A program made the translations under genes and the position numbers. From Rhodoferax ferrireducens (lineage in GTDB: Bacteria; Pseudomonadota; Gammaproteobacteria; Burkholderiales; Burkholderiaceae_C): a stretch of DNA of 64,000 nt. Positions 40,846 through 49,987 of this stretch are shown here, one piece after another. The notes beneath the pieces were generated by a model. The model saw only the letters and a list, made by a program, of their open reading frames with translations. It ran no database searches and had not been told where the DNA came from. The stretch covers positions 124,001 to 188,000 of the forward strand of contig MTEI01000001.1 in assembly GCA_002083775.1 (NCBI GenBank), read 5' to 3'. Position 1 is the stretch's first letter. Each line of letters starts with the position of its first letter.

Positions 40846-41088
40846 ATGGCTACAGCCTCCAAACATGGACCAGCGCCACCTGTCAGCTATGAAGCTGCCC
40901 TGCAGGAGCTTGAGCAACTGGTCGCCAAACTGGAGTCGGGCGACATGCCGCTGGAGCAACTGCTGACCCAATACCAGCGTGGTGCCGAGCTGATGGCCTT
41001 TTGCCGCGCCCGTCTGGAAGCGGTGGAAGCGCAGGTCAAAGTGCTGGACCTCGGTGTTTTGAAAACCTGGACTTCGGACGAACGATGA
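40846..41088 (+). CDS. xseB: Exodeoxyribonuclease VII small subunit
   Basis: 80 residues from ATG 40846. It shows the helical XseB pattern: [55 protein letters not shown]. XseB binds the large subunit XseA in an enzyme that degrades single-stranded DNA to oligonucleotides; xseA is not in the window. The ORF-track start at 40813 would add 11 residues. The gene overlaps ispA by ATGA, heading the conserved xseB-ispA-dxs order. The 123-base gap before it is shared with the divergent PotD-like gene and must contain both promoters. Confidence 0.93.
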   Translation: MATASKHGPAPPVSYEAALQELEQLVAKLESGDMPLEQLLTQYQRGAELMAFCRARLEAVEAQVKVLDLGVLKTWTSDER

Positions 41089-42122
41089 CTTCTCCTCTCG
41101 CGCTCCCCTTTGAACTCGATGGCTGGATCACCCGTCAACTCGCCGCCGTGGAGCAGGCACTCAACCTTTGGGTGTCGGTTGATGCCTCGGCGCATCTGGC
41201 GCATCAGGCCCCCAACGACTTGATGGCCGCCATGCGCTATGCAGTGCTTGACGGTGGCAAACGCCTGCGCCCCTTGCTGGTGATGGCTGCCTTTGAGGCG
41301 GTGCAGTCCGGCGTGCTGCCACCGCTGGACCGCGACGAAGAAGACGCCGACGAAGCGGCCCGCCGTGGTGTGGCGCTGGAGCCGCCCACCCTGCAGAGCG
41401 CGCACCAAAGTCTGGAGATGCAACGCGCTGCCCTGCGTGCGGCCTGCGCCGTGGAACTGATTCATGCCTACTCGCTGGTGCATGACGACATGCCCTGTAT
41501 GGACAACGATGTGCTGCGCCGTGGCAAACCCACCGTGCATGTGGCTTTTGGTGAAGCCACGGCACTGCTGGCGGGCGATGCCTTGCAGGCGCTGGCCTTT
41601 GAATTGCTGGCCCCTGATGACGCCAGCATGCCCGCCGCCCAGCAAGCGCATTTGTGCCGCTTGTTGGCCCGTGCCGCTGGTTGCACTGGCATGGCGGGCG
41701 GGCAGGCGATCGACCTGGCCAGTGTCGGGATACAGCTCACCGAGAGCCAGTTGCAGGAAATGCACCGCTTGAAAACTGGCGCCCTGCTCAAGGCCAGTGT
41801 GATGATGGGTGCCGCCTGTGGCTTCACCAAGCCCAAGGTCTGGGCGGCACTGCAAGAATTTGGTGCCGCCATCGGCCTGGCGTTTCAGGTGGTGGATGAC
41901 GTGCTGGACGTTACCGCCGACTCGGCCACGTTGGGCAAAACGGCCGGCAAGGACGCCGATGCCCATAAGCCCACCTATGTGTCTTTGATGGGGCTCGACA
42001 ACGCCCGGGCATTGGCCAGCACGCTCAAGGCTCAGGCACTCGGCGCGCTGGCGCGCACTGGCCTGGCCGATGTGCGTGCCTTGCAGGGTTTGGCCGCGAT
42101 GGTGGTTGACAGGACGCACTGA
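41085..42122 (+). CDS. ispA: Farnesyl diphosphate synthase (polyprenyl synthetase)
   Basis: 345 residues. The first Asp-rich motif [11 protein letters not shown] and second [11 protein letters not shown] bind magnesium-diphosphate. [18 protein letters not shown] and [10 protein letters not shown] are also typical. It condenses isopentenyl diphosphate to make farnesyl diphosphate for quinones and undecaprenyl phosphate. A family member has about 300 residues; the extra length is mostly an acidic insert ([29 protein letters not shown], about residues 75-105) between the first helices. The start overlaps xseB. The acidic insert is unusual, but the catalytic motifs are complete. Confidence 0.93.
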   Translation: MTSPLALPFELDGWITRQLAAVEQALNLWVSVDASAHLAHQAPNDLMAAMRYAVLDGGKRLRPLLVMAAFEAVQSGVLPPLDRDEEDADEAARRGVALEPPTLQSAHQSLEMQRAALRAACAVELIHAYSLVHDDMPCMDNDVLRRGKPTVHVAFGEATALLAGDALQALAFELLAPDDASMPAAQQAHLCRLLARAAGCTGMAGGQAIDLASVGIQLTESQLQEMHRLKTGALLKASVMMGAACGFTKPKVWAALQEFGAAIGLAFQVVDDVLDVTADSATLGKTAGKDADAHKPTYVSLMGLDNARALASTLKAQALGALARTGLADVRALQGLAAMVVDRTH

Positions 42123-42149
42123 GCGCTGCAATGTTTATAAGATAAAAGT

Positions 42150-42185
42150 GCCTCCAGCCCTTATGTATCAAGCCTAAGTAGCTAT
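42150..42185. repeat. Type A palindromic repeat between ispA and dxs
   Basis: GCCTCCAGCCCTTATGTATCAAGCCTAAGTAGCTAT. It occupies most of the 83-base ispA-dxs gap, within what should be one transcript, so it would be carried in the mRNA. Confidence 0.85.
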
Positions 42186-42205
42186 TTAAATTAGAGCGTC
42201 ATTCC

Positions 42206-44077
42206 ATGAAAAACACGTATCCCCTGCTGCAGACCATTGATTCGCCAGATGATCTTCGGCGGCTCAACCGCTCCCAACTGGAGCCGCTGGCCAACGAGTT
42301 GCGTGCCTACCTGCTCGACAGCGTGGCCAAAACCGGTGGGCATTTGAGCTCCAACCTGGGCACGGTGGAGCTCACGGTGGCACTGCATTACGTGCTCAAC
42401 ACGCCCTATGACCGCATCGTCTGGGACGTGGGTCATCAAACCTACCCGCACAAAATTCTGACCGGGCGACGTGACCGCATGCACACCTTGCGCCAGCTCG
42501 GTGGCCTGAGCGGCTTCCCGCGGCGCGACGAGAGCGACTTTGACACCTTTGGCACCGCGCACTCCAGCACCTCGATCTCGGCAGCGCTGGGCATGGCACT
42601 GGCCAGCCGTCTCAAAGGCGAAGACCGGCAGGTGACCGCCGTCATTGGCGACGGCGCGATGACCGCCGGCATGGCTTTTGAGGCCTTGAACAACGCCGGT
42701 GTGGCCGACTGCAACCTGCTGGTGATCTTGAACGACAACGACATGTCGATCAGCCCGCCCGTGGGTGCGCTCAACCGCCACCTGGCCAAGCTGCTCAGCG
42801 GGCAGTTTTACGCGGCGGCCAAAAACGCCAGCAAAACCGTGCTCAAGGGCGCGCCGCCCTTGTGGGAACTGGCCAAACGTTTTGAAGAGTCGGCCAAGGG
42901 CATGGTCAAGCCGATCACGCTGTTTGAGAAATTCGGCTTCAACTACGTGGGTCCGATTGACGGGCACGACGTGGATACGCTGGTCAGCGTGCTGGAAAAC
43001 ATCAAGCACCTCAAAGGCCCGCAGTTTCTGCACGTGGTCACCAAAAAAGGCCAAGGCTACAAGATGGCCGAGGCCGACCCGGTGGCCTACCACGGCCCGG
43101 GTAAATTTGACCCGGCGGTGGGTCTGGCCAAGGCCAGCGCCCAGGCCAAGATCACTTTCACCGAGGTGTTTGGCAACTGGCTGTGTGACATGGGGGCAGT
43201 CGATAACCGCCTGGTGGCCATCACCCCGGCCATGCGCGAAGGCTCGGGCATGGTCGAGTTCGAGAAGCTATTCCCCAAACGGTTCTTCGACGTGGGCATT
43301 GCCGAGCAACACGCGGTGACCTTTGCCGCTGGCTTGGCCTGCGAGGGGCTGAAACCGGTGGTGGCCATCTATTCCACCTTTTTGCAGCGCGGGTACGACC
43401 AGCTGGTGCACGACGTGGCCATCCAGAATCTGCCCGTGGTGTTTGCGCTGGACCGCGCCGGCCTGGTGGGTGCCGACGGTGCCACCCATGCGGGCGCGTA
43501 CGACATCGCCTTCATTCGCTGCATTCCCAACATCAGTCTGGCCTGTCCGTCCGATGAGAACGAATGCCGCCAGCTGCTCTGCACCGCCTTCGCGCAAGAG
43601 ACGCCGGTGGCCGTGCGTTACCCGCGTGGTGTGGGTGCCGGTGTGACCGTGTCGCGCGCGCTCGACACCCTGCCGTTTGGCAAGGGCGAAATCCGCCGCA
43701 CCGGCAAGGGTGTGGCGTTGCTGGTGTTTGGCACCCTGTTGTACCCCGCGCTGCAAGCCGCTGAACAGCTCGACGCCACGGTGGTCAACATGCGTTGGGC
43801 CAAGCCGCTCGATGCCGAGCTGTTGCTGCAGATTGCCGCTGACCATGATGCGCTGGTGACGGTGGAAGATGGTTGCATCATGGGCGGCGCCGGCAGCGCC
43901 GTGCTGGAGGCGCTGGCGCAAGCCGGGCAGGCCAAGCCGGTGCTGCAACTTGGCCTGCCCGACAAATTCATCGAGCATGGTGACCCGGCCAAATTGCTGA
44001 GTATGCTGGGCCTGGACGCTGCAGGTATCGAGGCCTCGGTGCGCGCCCGGTTTGCTGACAAGTACCCGGCTGCCTGA
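42206..44077 (+). CDS. dxs: 1-deoxy-D-xylulose-5-phosphate synthase
   Basis: 623 residues. Thiamine diphosphate enzyme joining pyruvate and glyceraldehyde 3-phosphate, the first step of the MEP isoprenoid pathway. Motifs: [57 protein letters not shown] with NDNDMSIS (ThDP site), [48 protein letters not shown] and [18 protein letters not shown]. Normal length. It provides precursors for IspA, the gene immediately before it, so the operon couples the first step to prenyl chain growth. Confidence 0.96.
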   Translation: MKNTYPLLQTIDSPDDLRRLNRSQLEPLANELRAYLLDSVAKTGGHLSSNLGTVELTVALHYVLNTPYDRIVWDVGHQTYPHKILTGRRDRMHTLRQLGGLSGFPRRDESDFDTFGTAHSSTSISAALGMALASRLKGEDRQVTAVIGDGAMTAGMAFEALNNAGVADCNLLVILNDNDMSISPPVGALNRHLAKLLSGQFYAAAKNASKTVLKGAPPLWELAKRFEESAKGMVKPITLFEKFGFNYVGPIDGHDVDTLVSVLENIKHLKGPQFLHVVTKKGQGYKMAEADPVAYHGPGKFDPAVGLAKASAQAKITFTEVFGNWLCDMGAVDNRLVAITPAMREGSGMVEFEKLFPKRFFDVGIAEQHAVTFAAGLACEGLKPVVAIYSTFLQRGYDQLVHDVAIQNLPVVFALDRAGLVGADGATHAGAYDIAFIRCIPNISLACPSDENECRQLLCTAFAQETPVAVRYPRGVGAGVTVSRALDTLPFGKGEIRRTGKGVALLVFGTLLYPALQAAEQLDATVVNMRWAKPLDAELLLQIAADHDALVTVEDGCIMGGAGSAVLEALAQAGQAKPVLQLGLPDKFIEHGDPAKLLSMLGLDAAGIEASVRARFADKYPAA

Positions 44078-44217
44078 GGCTTTTTGCTGTAGCCGACAAG
44101 GGTAAACCCGTGCTGGCTGTCTCTTCCAGCTAAATAGAATAAAGAGTTTTCTCTCTGGGCCATGCGTGGCGCAGGCGTTCCGGGAGCTATCCAGTTATCA
44201 ACTACAGGAGTCAATCA

Positions 44218-45300
44218 ATGGATCGTCGTTCAATCATCAAGAATGTGGGTATTGCGGGCGTTTTGGCCGCAGGTGCTGCACCTGCCGTGCATGCCCAGGC
44301 GGCTGTGCGCTGGCGCTTGGCATCGAGCTTTCCCAAGTCGCTTGACACCATTTACGGTGGCGCCGAGGTGATGGCCAAGGCCGTCAAGGCCATGTCGGGT
44401 GGCAAGTTCGAGATTTCTGTGCACGCCGGTGGTGAGTTGGTGCCGCCGTTTGGTGTGGTTGACGGTGTTCAAAACGGCACGGTCGAAATGACCCACACCG
44501 TGCCGTACTATTTTTACGGCAAGAACCCGGCATTTGCCCTGGGCTCGGCCATTCCGTTTGGCCTGAACGCGCGCCAGATGACCGCCTGGATGATGCACGG
44601 CAATGGCCGCAAGCTGATGAATGAACTGTATGCCACCTACGGCATGGTCAGCTACGCTGGCGGCAACACCGGTGTGCAGATGGGTGGCTGGTACCGCAAA
44701 CAGATCAAGTCGATTGCCGATTTCAAGGGCATGAAAATGCGTTTGGGCGGTGGTCTGGTGGGCGAGGTGATGCAAGGCATTGGCGCTGTGCCACAAAGCA
44801 TTCCTGGCGGCGAAATTTACCAGTCGCTGGAGAAAGGCACGATTGACGCCGCCGAGTGGGTGGGCCCGTATGACGACCAGAAGCTGGGCTTCAACAAGGT
44901 CGCGCCGTTCTACTATTACCCCGGCTGGTGGGAGGGCGGCCCAGAGGTGGACTTCTTCGTCAACCAAAAGGCGCTTGACAGCCTGTCGCCAGAAAACAAA
45001 GCCATCCTGGAAACCGCTTGCGCCATGGCTGCCACTGACATGCTGGCCAAATACGACGCTTTCAACCCGAAAGCCCTGAAACAACTGGTAGCTGCCAAAA
45101 CCAAGGTGCTGCCTTTCCCGCAAGACGTGCTGGAAGGCTCCTACAAGTCGGCCATGGCCGTTTTTGAAGCCAACAACGCCAAGAGCCCGGAGTGGAAGAA
45201 AATTTACGCTGACCTGCGCGCCTTCCAGCGTGACCAGGTGTTGTGGTTCCGTTTTGCTGAAGCCAAGTTCGACTCCTTCATGGCCACCCGCAAAATCTGA
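44218..45300 (+). CDS. TRAP transporter substrate-binding protein (DctP family, 2-oxo/hydroxy-acid TakP-like)
   Basis: 360 residues with a twin-arginine signal MDRRSIIKNVGIAGVLAAGAAPAVHAQ and an ACAGGAG ribosome site. The body shows VRWRLASSFPKSLDTIYGGAEVMAKAV, PYYFYGKNPAFALGSAIPFG, GMKMRLGGGLVGEVMQGIGAVPQSIPGGEIYQSLEKGTIDAAEWVGPYDD and YYYPGWWEGGPEVDFFVN. The WVGPYDD...YYYPGWWEGGP signature belongs to the DctP-type group that binds lactate or 2-oxoacids (TakP-like). It converges on the dctMQ-type permease genes and probably supplies ligand to them. A strong terminator lies between. Confidence 0.9.
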   Translation: MDRRSIIKNVGIAGVLAAGAAPAVHAQAAVRWRLASSFPKSLDTIYGGAEVMAKAVKAMSGGKFEISVHAGGELVPPFGVVDGVQNGTVEMTHTVPYYFYGKNPAFALGSAIPFGLNARQMTAWMMHGNGRKLMNELYATYGMVSYAGGNTGVQMGGWYRKQIKSIADFKGMKMRLGGGLVGEVMQGIGAVPQSIPGGEIYQSLEKGTIDAAEWVGPYDDQKLGFNKVAPFYYYPGWWEGGPEVDFFVNQKALDSLSPENKAILETACAMAATDMLAKYDAFNPKALKQLVAAKTKVLPFPQDVLEGSYKSAMAVFEANNAKSPEWKKIYADLRAFQRDQVLWFRFAEAKFDSFMATRKI

Positions 45301-45321
45301 CGCGGCGCTCCGAGCTCCAGC

Positions 45322-45350
45322 AAAAAGCCCCGCAATGCGGGGCTTTTTTT
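45322..45350. terminator. Bidirectional rho-independent terminator between the TRAP binding protein and permease genes
   Basis: AAAAAGCCCCGCAATGCGGGGCTTTTTTT: an 8-bp GC stem with A and T runs on both sides, so it can end both converging transcripts. Confidence 0.93.
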
Positions 45351-45396
45351 ATGACCCGCTGCAGTGCGCAGCGGGCGGTGGTGCCAGGAATGCCGG

Positions 45397-47223
45397 CTAC
45401 TTTTTCTTCAGTTCTTCTTCCATTGCCTTCATCGGGTCGTCTTCTACAGCGGCACCCGGGTTAGCGGCTGCAGCGTCTGCTGGTGCAGGCTCGGCACCTT
45501 CTGTGGCAGCGTCAGGCGCGGTGGGCTCGGCATTGGGATCTTCGGCGCCCGGATCAGGTGCGGCAGGCTCTTCTGGCGGCATATCGGCCATCATCTCGCT
45601 GCCGATCTTGTCCAGGTCCACCGCTTCGGTCTTGTCCAGACCGCTCGACACAATGCCAGGGAAAGCGATGATCAGCCCCACCATGATGATCTGGATGATG
45701 ACAAACGGGACGGCACCCCAGTAGATCTGCATGGTGGTCACCGGCTGGATGAGCTTCTTGGTCAGCCGGTCGGTATAAGCCTTGCCGGGTGCCACGCTGC
45801 GCAGGTAAAACAGCGCAAAACCAAACGGCGGGTGCATGAACGAGGTTTGCATGTTCACGCCCAGCAGCACACCAAACCAGATCAGGTCAATGCCCATCTT
45901 CTCGGCCACTGGCGCCAGCAGCGGCACCACGATGAAGGCCAGTTCGAAAAAGTCCAGGAAGAACGCCAGGAAAAAGATCAGCACGTTCACCACAATCAAA
46001 AAGCCGGTCTGGCCGCCCGGCACCGAGCTCAGCAAATGCTCCACCCATTTGGAGCCATCCACCCCCTGGAACACCAGGCTGAACACCGTGGAGCCCACCA
46101 GAATGAACACCACAAAACTCGACAGCTTGGTGGTGGAGGTGAGCGCTTGTTTGAGCAGCGAAATGCTCAGGCGTTTGCGGCTGGCGGCCATCAGCAGCGC
46201 GCCCATGGCGCCCATGGCACCGCCTTCGGTAGGTGTGGCCACGCCCAAAAAGATCGTCCCCAGCACCAGAAAGATCAGCAGCAGCGGCGGAATCAGCACA
46301 AAGGTCACGCGCTCAGCCATGCGCGACAGCAGCCCGGCACGTGTGACCTTGTTGATCACGGCGATCAAAAACGCCAGCACCACCCCGGCGCAAAGCGACA
46401 CCACAATGGTTTCATCCTTGGCCACCATCAGCACTTCTTCACCCTTGATATAGCTGAGCACTTCAGCATAGTGCTGCCCCAGGTAGATGGCCACGCCAGT
46501 AGTCAGCACCGTCAAAATGCCCAGCGACGGAAGGCCGCTGCTGCCGTTGTCTTCACGGATGGTGCGCGCCTCGGGTGGCAAGGCAGGCACCCAGTTGGGA
46601 CGGATGAAGGTGATCAGCACCACATAGCCAAAATACATGGCCGTCAGCGCAAAGCCTGGAATGAACGCCCCCTTGTACATCTCACCCACACTGCGGCCAA
46701 GCTGGTCGGCCAGAATGATCAGCACCAGTGACGGTGGAATGATCTGCGCCAGCGTGCCGGATGCGGCAATCACGCCAGAGGCAATGCGCCGGTCATACCC
46801 GTAACGCAGCATGATCGGCAACGAGATCAGGCCCATGGAGATCACCGAGGCCGCCACCACGCCGGTGGTCGCTGCCAGCAGCGCACCGACAAAAATTACC
46901 GCAAAGGCCAGGCCACCACGCAGCGGGCCAAACAGTTGGCCAATGGTGTCGAGCAGATCCTCGGCCATGCCGCTGCGTTCCAGAATCAGCCCCATCAGAG
47001 TGAAGAACGGAATCGCCAGCAGCGTGTCGTTTTGCATGATGCCGAAAATGCGCAGTGGCAGCGCCTGCAGCAGGGCTTCGGGCAGCAGGCCGAACTCCAC
47101 GCCGATAAAGCCGAAAAACAGGCCGCAGGCGCCCAGACTGAATGCCACCGGGAAGCCCATCAGCATAAAAACGATGAGCCCACCAAACATGATGGGGGCG
47201 ATATTGGTCGCGATAAATTCCAT
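45397..47223 (-). CDS. TRAP transporter large permease (DctM-like) with acidic C-terminal tail
   Basis: 608 residues with about twelve transmembrane segments. It starts NIAPIMFGGLIVFMLMGFPVAFSLGACGLFFGFIG, with PFFTLMGLILERSGMAEDLLDTIGQLFGPLRGGLAFAVIFVGALLAATTG, the DctM signature region. The conserved IIPPSLVLIILADQLG and WFGVLLGVNMQTSFMHPPFGFALFYLR follow. After about residue 525 comes an Ala/Pro/Glu/Asp-rich tail of about 75 residues (PPEEPAAPDPGAEDPNAE...MEEELKKK) absent from typical DctM proteins. It has AGGAG upstream of ATG 47223 and follows the small permease by 23 bases. Confidence 0.93.
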   Translation of the reverse strand: MEFIATNIAPIMFGGLIVFMLMGFPVAFSLGACGLFFGFIGVEFGLLPEALLQALPLRIFGIMQNDTLLAIPFFTLMGLILERSGMAEDLLDTIGQLFGPLRGGLAFAVIFVGALLAATTGVVAASVISMGLISLPIMLRYGYDRRIASGVIAASGTLAQIIPPSLVLIILADQLGRSVGEMYKGAFIPGFALTAMYFGYVVLITFIRPNWVPALPPEARTIREDNGSSGLPSLGILTVLTTGVAIYLGQHYAEVLSYIKGEEVLMVAKDETIVVSLCAGVVLAFLIAVINKVTRAGLLSRMAERVTFVLIPPLLLIFLVLGTIFLGVATPTEGGAMGAMGALLMAASRKRLSISLLKQALTSTTKLSSFVVFILVGSTVFSLVFQGVDGSKWVEHLLSSVPGGQTGFLIVVNVLIFFLAFFLDFFELAFIVVPLLAPVAEKMGIDLIWFGVLLGVNMQTSFMHPPFGFALFYLRSVAPGKAYTDRLTKKLIQPVTTMQIYWGAVPFVIIQIIMVGLIIAFPGIVSSGLDKTEAVDLDKIGSEMMADMPPEEPAAPDPGAEDPNAEPTAPDAATEGAEPAPADAAAANPGAAVEDDPMKAMEEELKKK

Positions 47224-47246
47224 GTATGTCTCCTGGCGCAGGTCGA

Positions 47247-47855
47247 TTAAGCCGTTTTGGCTTGCGCGGCTTTTTCTTCAGCCAGTTTCTGGATGGCTTC
47301 TGCCAGCTCTTCTTCGGCGGTCTTGCCCACCACCTTTTCTGTCGGGTCGTCAATCAGCCCCATCAGGAAGGCCAGACGCTTGATCAGTTCCGATACCCCT
47401 TGCAGCCACAGCAGGCCAAAACCCAGCGGCATCATGGCGTACACCGGCCAGCGGATCAGGCCACCAGCGTTGCCGGACATTTCGCCGCTGTAATAGCCCT
47501 TCAGGAAGAACGGCACGCTGAACCAGATGATGGCGCTGCAAAACGGCAGCAGGAAAAACGTGAAGCCAAACACGTCGATCCAGGTTTGGGTGCGCTTGTG
47601 AAAGTTGCTGTAAATCACGTCAATCTTCACGTGCTCGCCGTTAAGCAAGGTGAAGGCAGCCGCCAGGAGGAAGGTAGCGGCAAACAGATACCACTGCACC
47701 TCCAAAAAAGCATTGGAGCTGACGTTGAAGGTTTTTCGCACCACCGCGTTGAGTGCGCTGATCACGGTGGAGGCCAAAATAAGCCAGATGACGTGTTTGC
47801 CAATGAAGCGATTGACCGCATCAATAAGGTTGGAAAGCTTTAAAAGCGCTTGCAT
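47247..47855 (-). CDS. TRAP transporter small permease (DctQ-like)
   Basis: 202 residues, four transmembrane helices: FIGKHVIWLILASTVISALNAVV, VQWYLFAATFLLAAAFTLLNGEHVKID, FGFTFFLLPFCSAIIWFSVPFFL, and MPLGFGLLWLQGVSELIKRL. The 'EVQWYLFAA.FLL..A..LL...HV.ID' pattern marks DctQ. It forms the membrane complex with the large permease. An Ala/Lys/Glu-rich end (EEELAEAIQKLAEEKAAQAKTA) extends into the cytoplasm and may interact with the tail on the partner subunit. Confidence 0.92.
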   Translation of the reverse strand: MQALLKLSNLIDAVNRFIGKHVIWLILASTVISALNAVVRKTFNVSSNAFLEVQWYLFAATFLLAAAFTLLNGEHVKIDVIYSNFHKRTQTWIDVFGFTFFLLPFCSAIIWFSVPFFLKGYYSGEMSGNAGGLIRWPVYAMMPLGFGLLWLQGVSELIKRLAFLMGLIDDPTEKVVGKTAEEELAEAIQKLAEEKAAQAKTA

Positions 47856-48002
47856 GGTGTCTCCAGCTTTGTTTCTTTGTGACGAAGGCCAACGCCTTGG
47901 GGGATGCTCAAAACCAAGCGCCGAAGTTTACCGGGTCTGACGGACTATTGGCCCTGAATCATGGGTGCACTGGTTTTGAAATTTTTTTGTGGTTGCGGGG
48001 TG

Positions 48003-49157
48003 TCAGCTGGTGCTGGCCGGGACGGAAGGCTTGCGCTGGCGGTAGTCCCACCACGGCAGTACCTGGCGCATGGGCAGCACCTGACCGCTTTGCAGCGCCT
48101 GATAGCCTGGCAGACTGGTCAGGGTGGCTTGCCACTGTAGGGTTTGCAGCAGTTGGCGCAGGTGCTGCACGCCCGGCTGCTCCAGCGCCGACTTCAGGCA
48201 GGCCAGGTGGTAATGTTCTTCGGCCAGGGGCACAAAATCCAGCCCGGCCTGTTGAGCGGCTGCAGCAATGCCCAGCCCCACATCACACTGCCCGGCGGCC
48301 ACAGCCTGCGCCACCGCGGTGTGCGATGGCTCTGCATGGTCATAACCAGGCAACTGGCCGCTCTGCAAGCCAGTCTGGGTCAGCAACTCGTCAAGCACCA
48401 CCCGTGTACCGCTGCCCAGGCTGCGGTTGGCAAAGCGCGCCCGCTGGCGCACCACGTCCTGCAAGGTGTGCAGCCCCAGCGGGTTACCGCGCGGCAGCAT
48501 CAGCCCTTGGGTGCGCCGGGCAAAGCCGATGATCTTGTGCCGGCCGGGTTGCAGCAGCGGCTTGTAGGTGTGCCCGGTAAGAGACTTCTTGTCAGCCCCC
48601 TGCAGGGTATGAAAACCCGCCATCACGCAGCGTCCCTCGTTCAGGGCGCGGATCGCATCCACGCTGCCCATGAAGCGGATGTCCAGATGCAGCCGGGTGC
48701 CACCCGCTGCGCCTTGCCGATCAGGCGCGTGGTTGGCACCTTGCAAGGCATATTCGCGCAGGGCTGTCAGCGCATCGTCGTGGCTGGCGTACAGGGTCAG
48801 CACTTGCACCTGGTCGTCAAAAGCCTGGGCGAAGCTGTGCTCCAGCTCGGCGCGCAGGGCTTCAATTTGCGGTGCCAGTCGGGCCTGGGCCTGGCGCTCG
48901 GCCCACATCAGCTTGGTGCCAAACTCGGTCAGTCGGGCGCTTTGGCCTTTTTCCCACACCAGCAGCTCGTTGCCCAGTTCGTTTTCCCAGCGTTTGAGTT
49001 CACCCCAGACGTGGCGGTAGCTCAGGCCCAGCAGACGTGCGCCGCCCGAGATGGAGCCCTGGCTGCTGACCGCCTGCAGCAAATCGATCAGCGGGTTGCG
49101 CACCAGTGCCGGGCTGGCATTGCTGGAGAGGGTGTAGTGGAGTTGCAGCCTATGCAC
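48003..49157 (-). CDS. ModE-like one-component regulator: HTH plus PBP-like ligand domain
   Basis: 384 residues from GTG 49157. The N-terminal ModE-type winged HTH reads LLQAVSSQGSISGGARLLGLSYRHVWGELKRWENELGNELLVWEKGQSARLTEFGTKLM. The rest resembles a periplasmic binding-protein domain: LHLDIRFMGSVDAIRALNEGRCVMAGFHTL, GLMLPRGNPLGLHTLQDVVRQRARFANRSLGSGTRVVLDELL and VAAGQCDVGLGIAAAAQQAGLDFVPLAEEHYHL. Such proteins regulate molybdate or tungstate genes. It is divergent from tupBCA (89-base gap), so I infer that it controls tungstate uptake. The ligand could be the oxyanion or a molybdopterin-related compound. Confidence 0.85.
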   Translation of the reverse strand: MHRLQLHYTLSSNASPALVRNPLIDLLQAVSSQGSISGGARLLGLSYRHVWGELKRWENELGNELLVWEKGQSARLTEFGTKLMWAERQAQARLAPQIEALRAELEHSFAQAFDDQVQVLTLYASHDDALTALREYALQGANHAPDRQGAAGGTRLHLDIRFMGSVDAIRALNEGRCVMAGFHTLQGADKKSLTGHTYKPLLQPGRHKIIGFARRTQGLMLPRGNPLGLHTLQDVVRQRARFANRSLGSGTRVVLDELLTQTGLQSGQLPGYDHAEPSHTAVAQAVAAGQCDVGLGIAAAAQQAGLDFVPLAEEHYHLACLKSALEQPGVQHLRQLLQTLQWQATLTSLPGYQALQSGQVLPMRQVLPWWDYRQRKPSVPASTS

Positions 49158-49166
49158 GGGAGTTCA

Positions 49167-49198
49167 TATCGTCAGTGATTGTGTCGGTGGCTACGATA
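49167..49198. promoter_or_regulatory. Candidate operator between the ModE-like gene and tupB
   Basis: TATCGT (49167) and ACGATA (49193) form a 6-bp inverted pair separated by 20 bases. Known ModE boxes end in ATCG...CGAT, so the arms are suggestive. The centre lacks the usual TATATA. Location between divergent genes supports a regulator-binding site, but the evidence is modest. Confidence 0.4.
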
Positions 49199-49246
49199 CC
49201 GCAAGTTTTTTGTCACCTCTCTGCCGCTCTTTCCCTCAGCCGTTGC

Positions 49247-49987
49247 ATGACCACATTTACCGACAGTGCCGCCACAGCGCTGGAGCTTGTTTTTTCTCTG
49301 GACCCTGAACTGGTGGCCATTGTGGGCCGCTCTATGGCGGTGAGCACGCTGGCTACGGTGCTGGCGGGCGCTGCGGGTCTGGTGCTGGGTGCCTGGTTGG
49401 GGGTGGCGCGGTTTGCCGGGCGCGGCGCGCTGCTGACGCTGCTGAATACGTTTCTGGCCGTGCCCTCGGTGGTGGTTGGCCTGGTGGTGTATTTGCTGCT
49501 GTCGCGCAGCGGGCCGCTGGGTGCACTGGGCTGGTTGTTCAGCTTCAAGGCGATGGTGCTGGCGCAGGCGCTGCTGGTGCTGCCGGTGGTCATGGCGCTG
49601 ACGCGCCAGGTGGTGGAAGACGTGCAAATGCTGCACGGTGAGCAACTGCAGTCGCTGGGCGCGGGCACCAGCCTGCGCGGCGCCTTGCTGGCCTGGGACG
49701 AGCGCTACACGCTGCTCACGGTGATGATTGCCGCCTTTGGCCGCGCCATCTCTGAGGTGGGCGCGGTGATGATTGTCGGCGGCAACATTGAAGGCTTCAC
49801 CCGTGTCATGACCACGGCCATTGCTTTGGAGACCAGCAAGGGCGACCTGCCGCTGGCGCTGGGCTTGGGACTGGTGTTGCTGGGTGTGGTGTGGTTGCTC
49901 AATGCCCTGATTGCCTTGCTGAAACGCTGGCGCCAGGGCCAGGAGGCCGGTTCAGCCACGCCGGCCCTGTCCGGGGTGGGTTTGTGA
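49247..49987 (+). CDS. tupB: Tungstate ABC transporter permease
   Basis: 246 residues from ATG 49247. Six or so transmembrane helices with the ModB/TupB permease pattern: VAIVGRSMAVSTLATVLAGAAGLVLGAWLG, TFLAVPSVVVGLVVYLLLSRSGPLG, then the cytoplasmic EAA-loop region DVQMLHGEQLQSLGAGTSLRGALLAWDERY. AAFGRAISEVGAVMIVGGNIEGFTRVMTTAIALETSKGDLPLALGLGLVLLGV is distinctive of TupB-type tungstate permeases. It overlaps tupC by GTGA. The first gene of the tupBCA operon, it faces the ModE-like regulator gene. Confidence 0.9.
   Translation: MTTFTDSAATALELVFSLDPELVAIVGRSMAVSTLATVLAGAAGLVLGAWLGVARFAGRGALLTLLNTFLAVPSVVVGLVVYLLLSRSGPLGALGWLFSFKAMVLAQALLVLPVVMALTRQVVEDVQMLHGEQLQSLGAGTSLRGALLAWDERYTLLTVMIAAFGRAISEVGAVMIVGGNIEGFTRVMTTAIALETSKGDLPLALGLGLVLLGVVWLLNALIALLKRWRQGQEAGSATPALSGVGL

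Noticed and set aside
40887-42131. 414-codon ORF on the minus strand
   Set aside because: Covers ispA and xseB antisense; no recognisable motif.
45364-46731. 455-codon ORF on the plus strand, very rich in His and Gln
   Set aside because: It is antisense to the TRAP large permease gene. The His/Gln richness comes from reverse-complement GC-rich Leu/Val codons.
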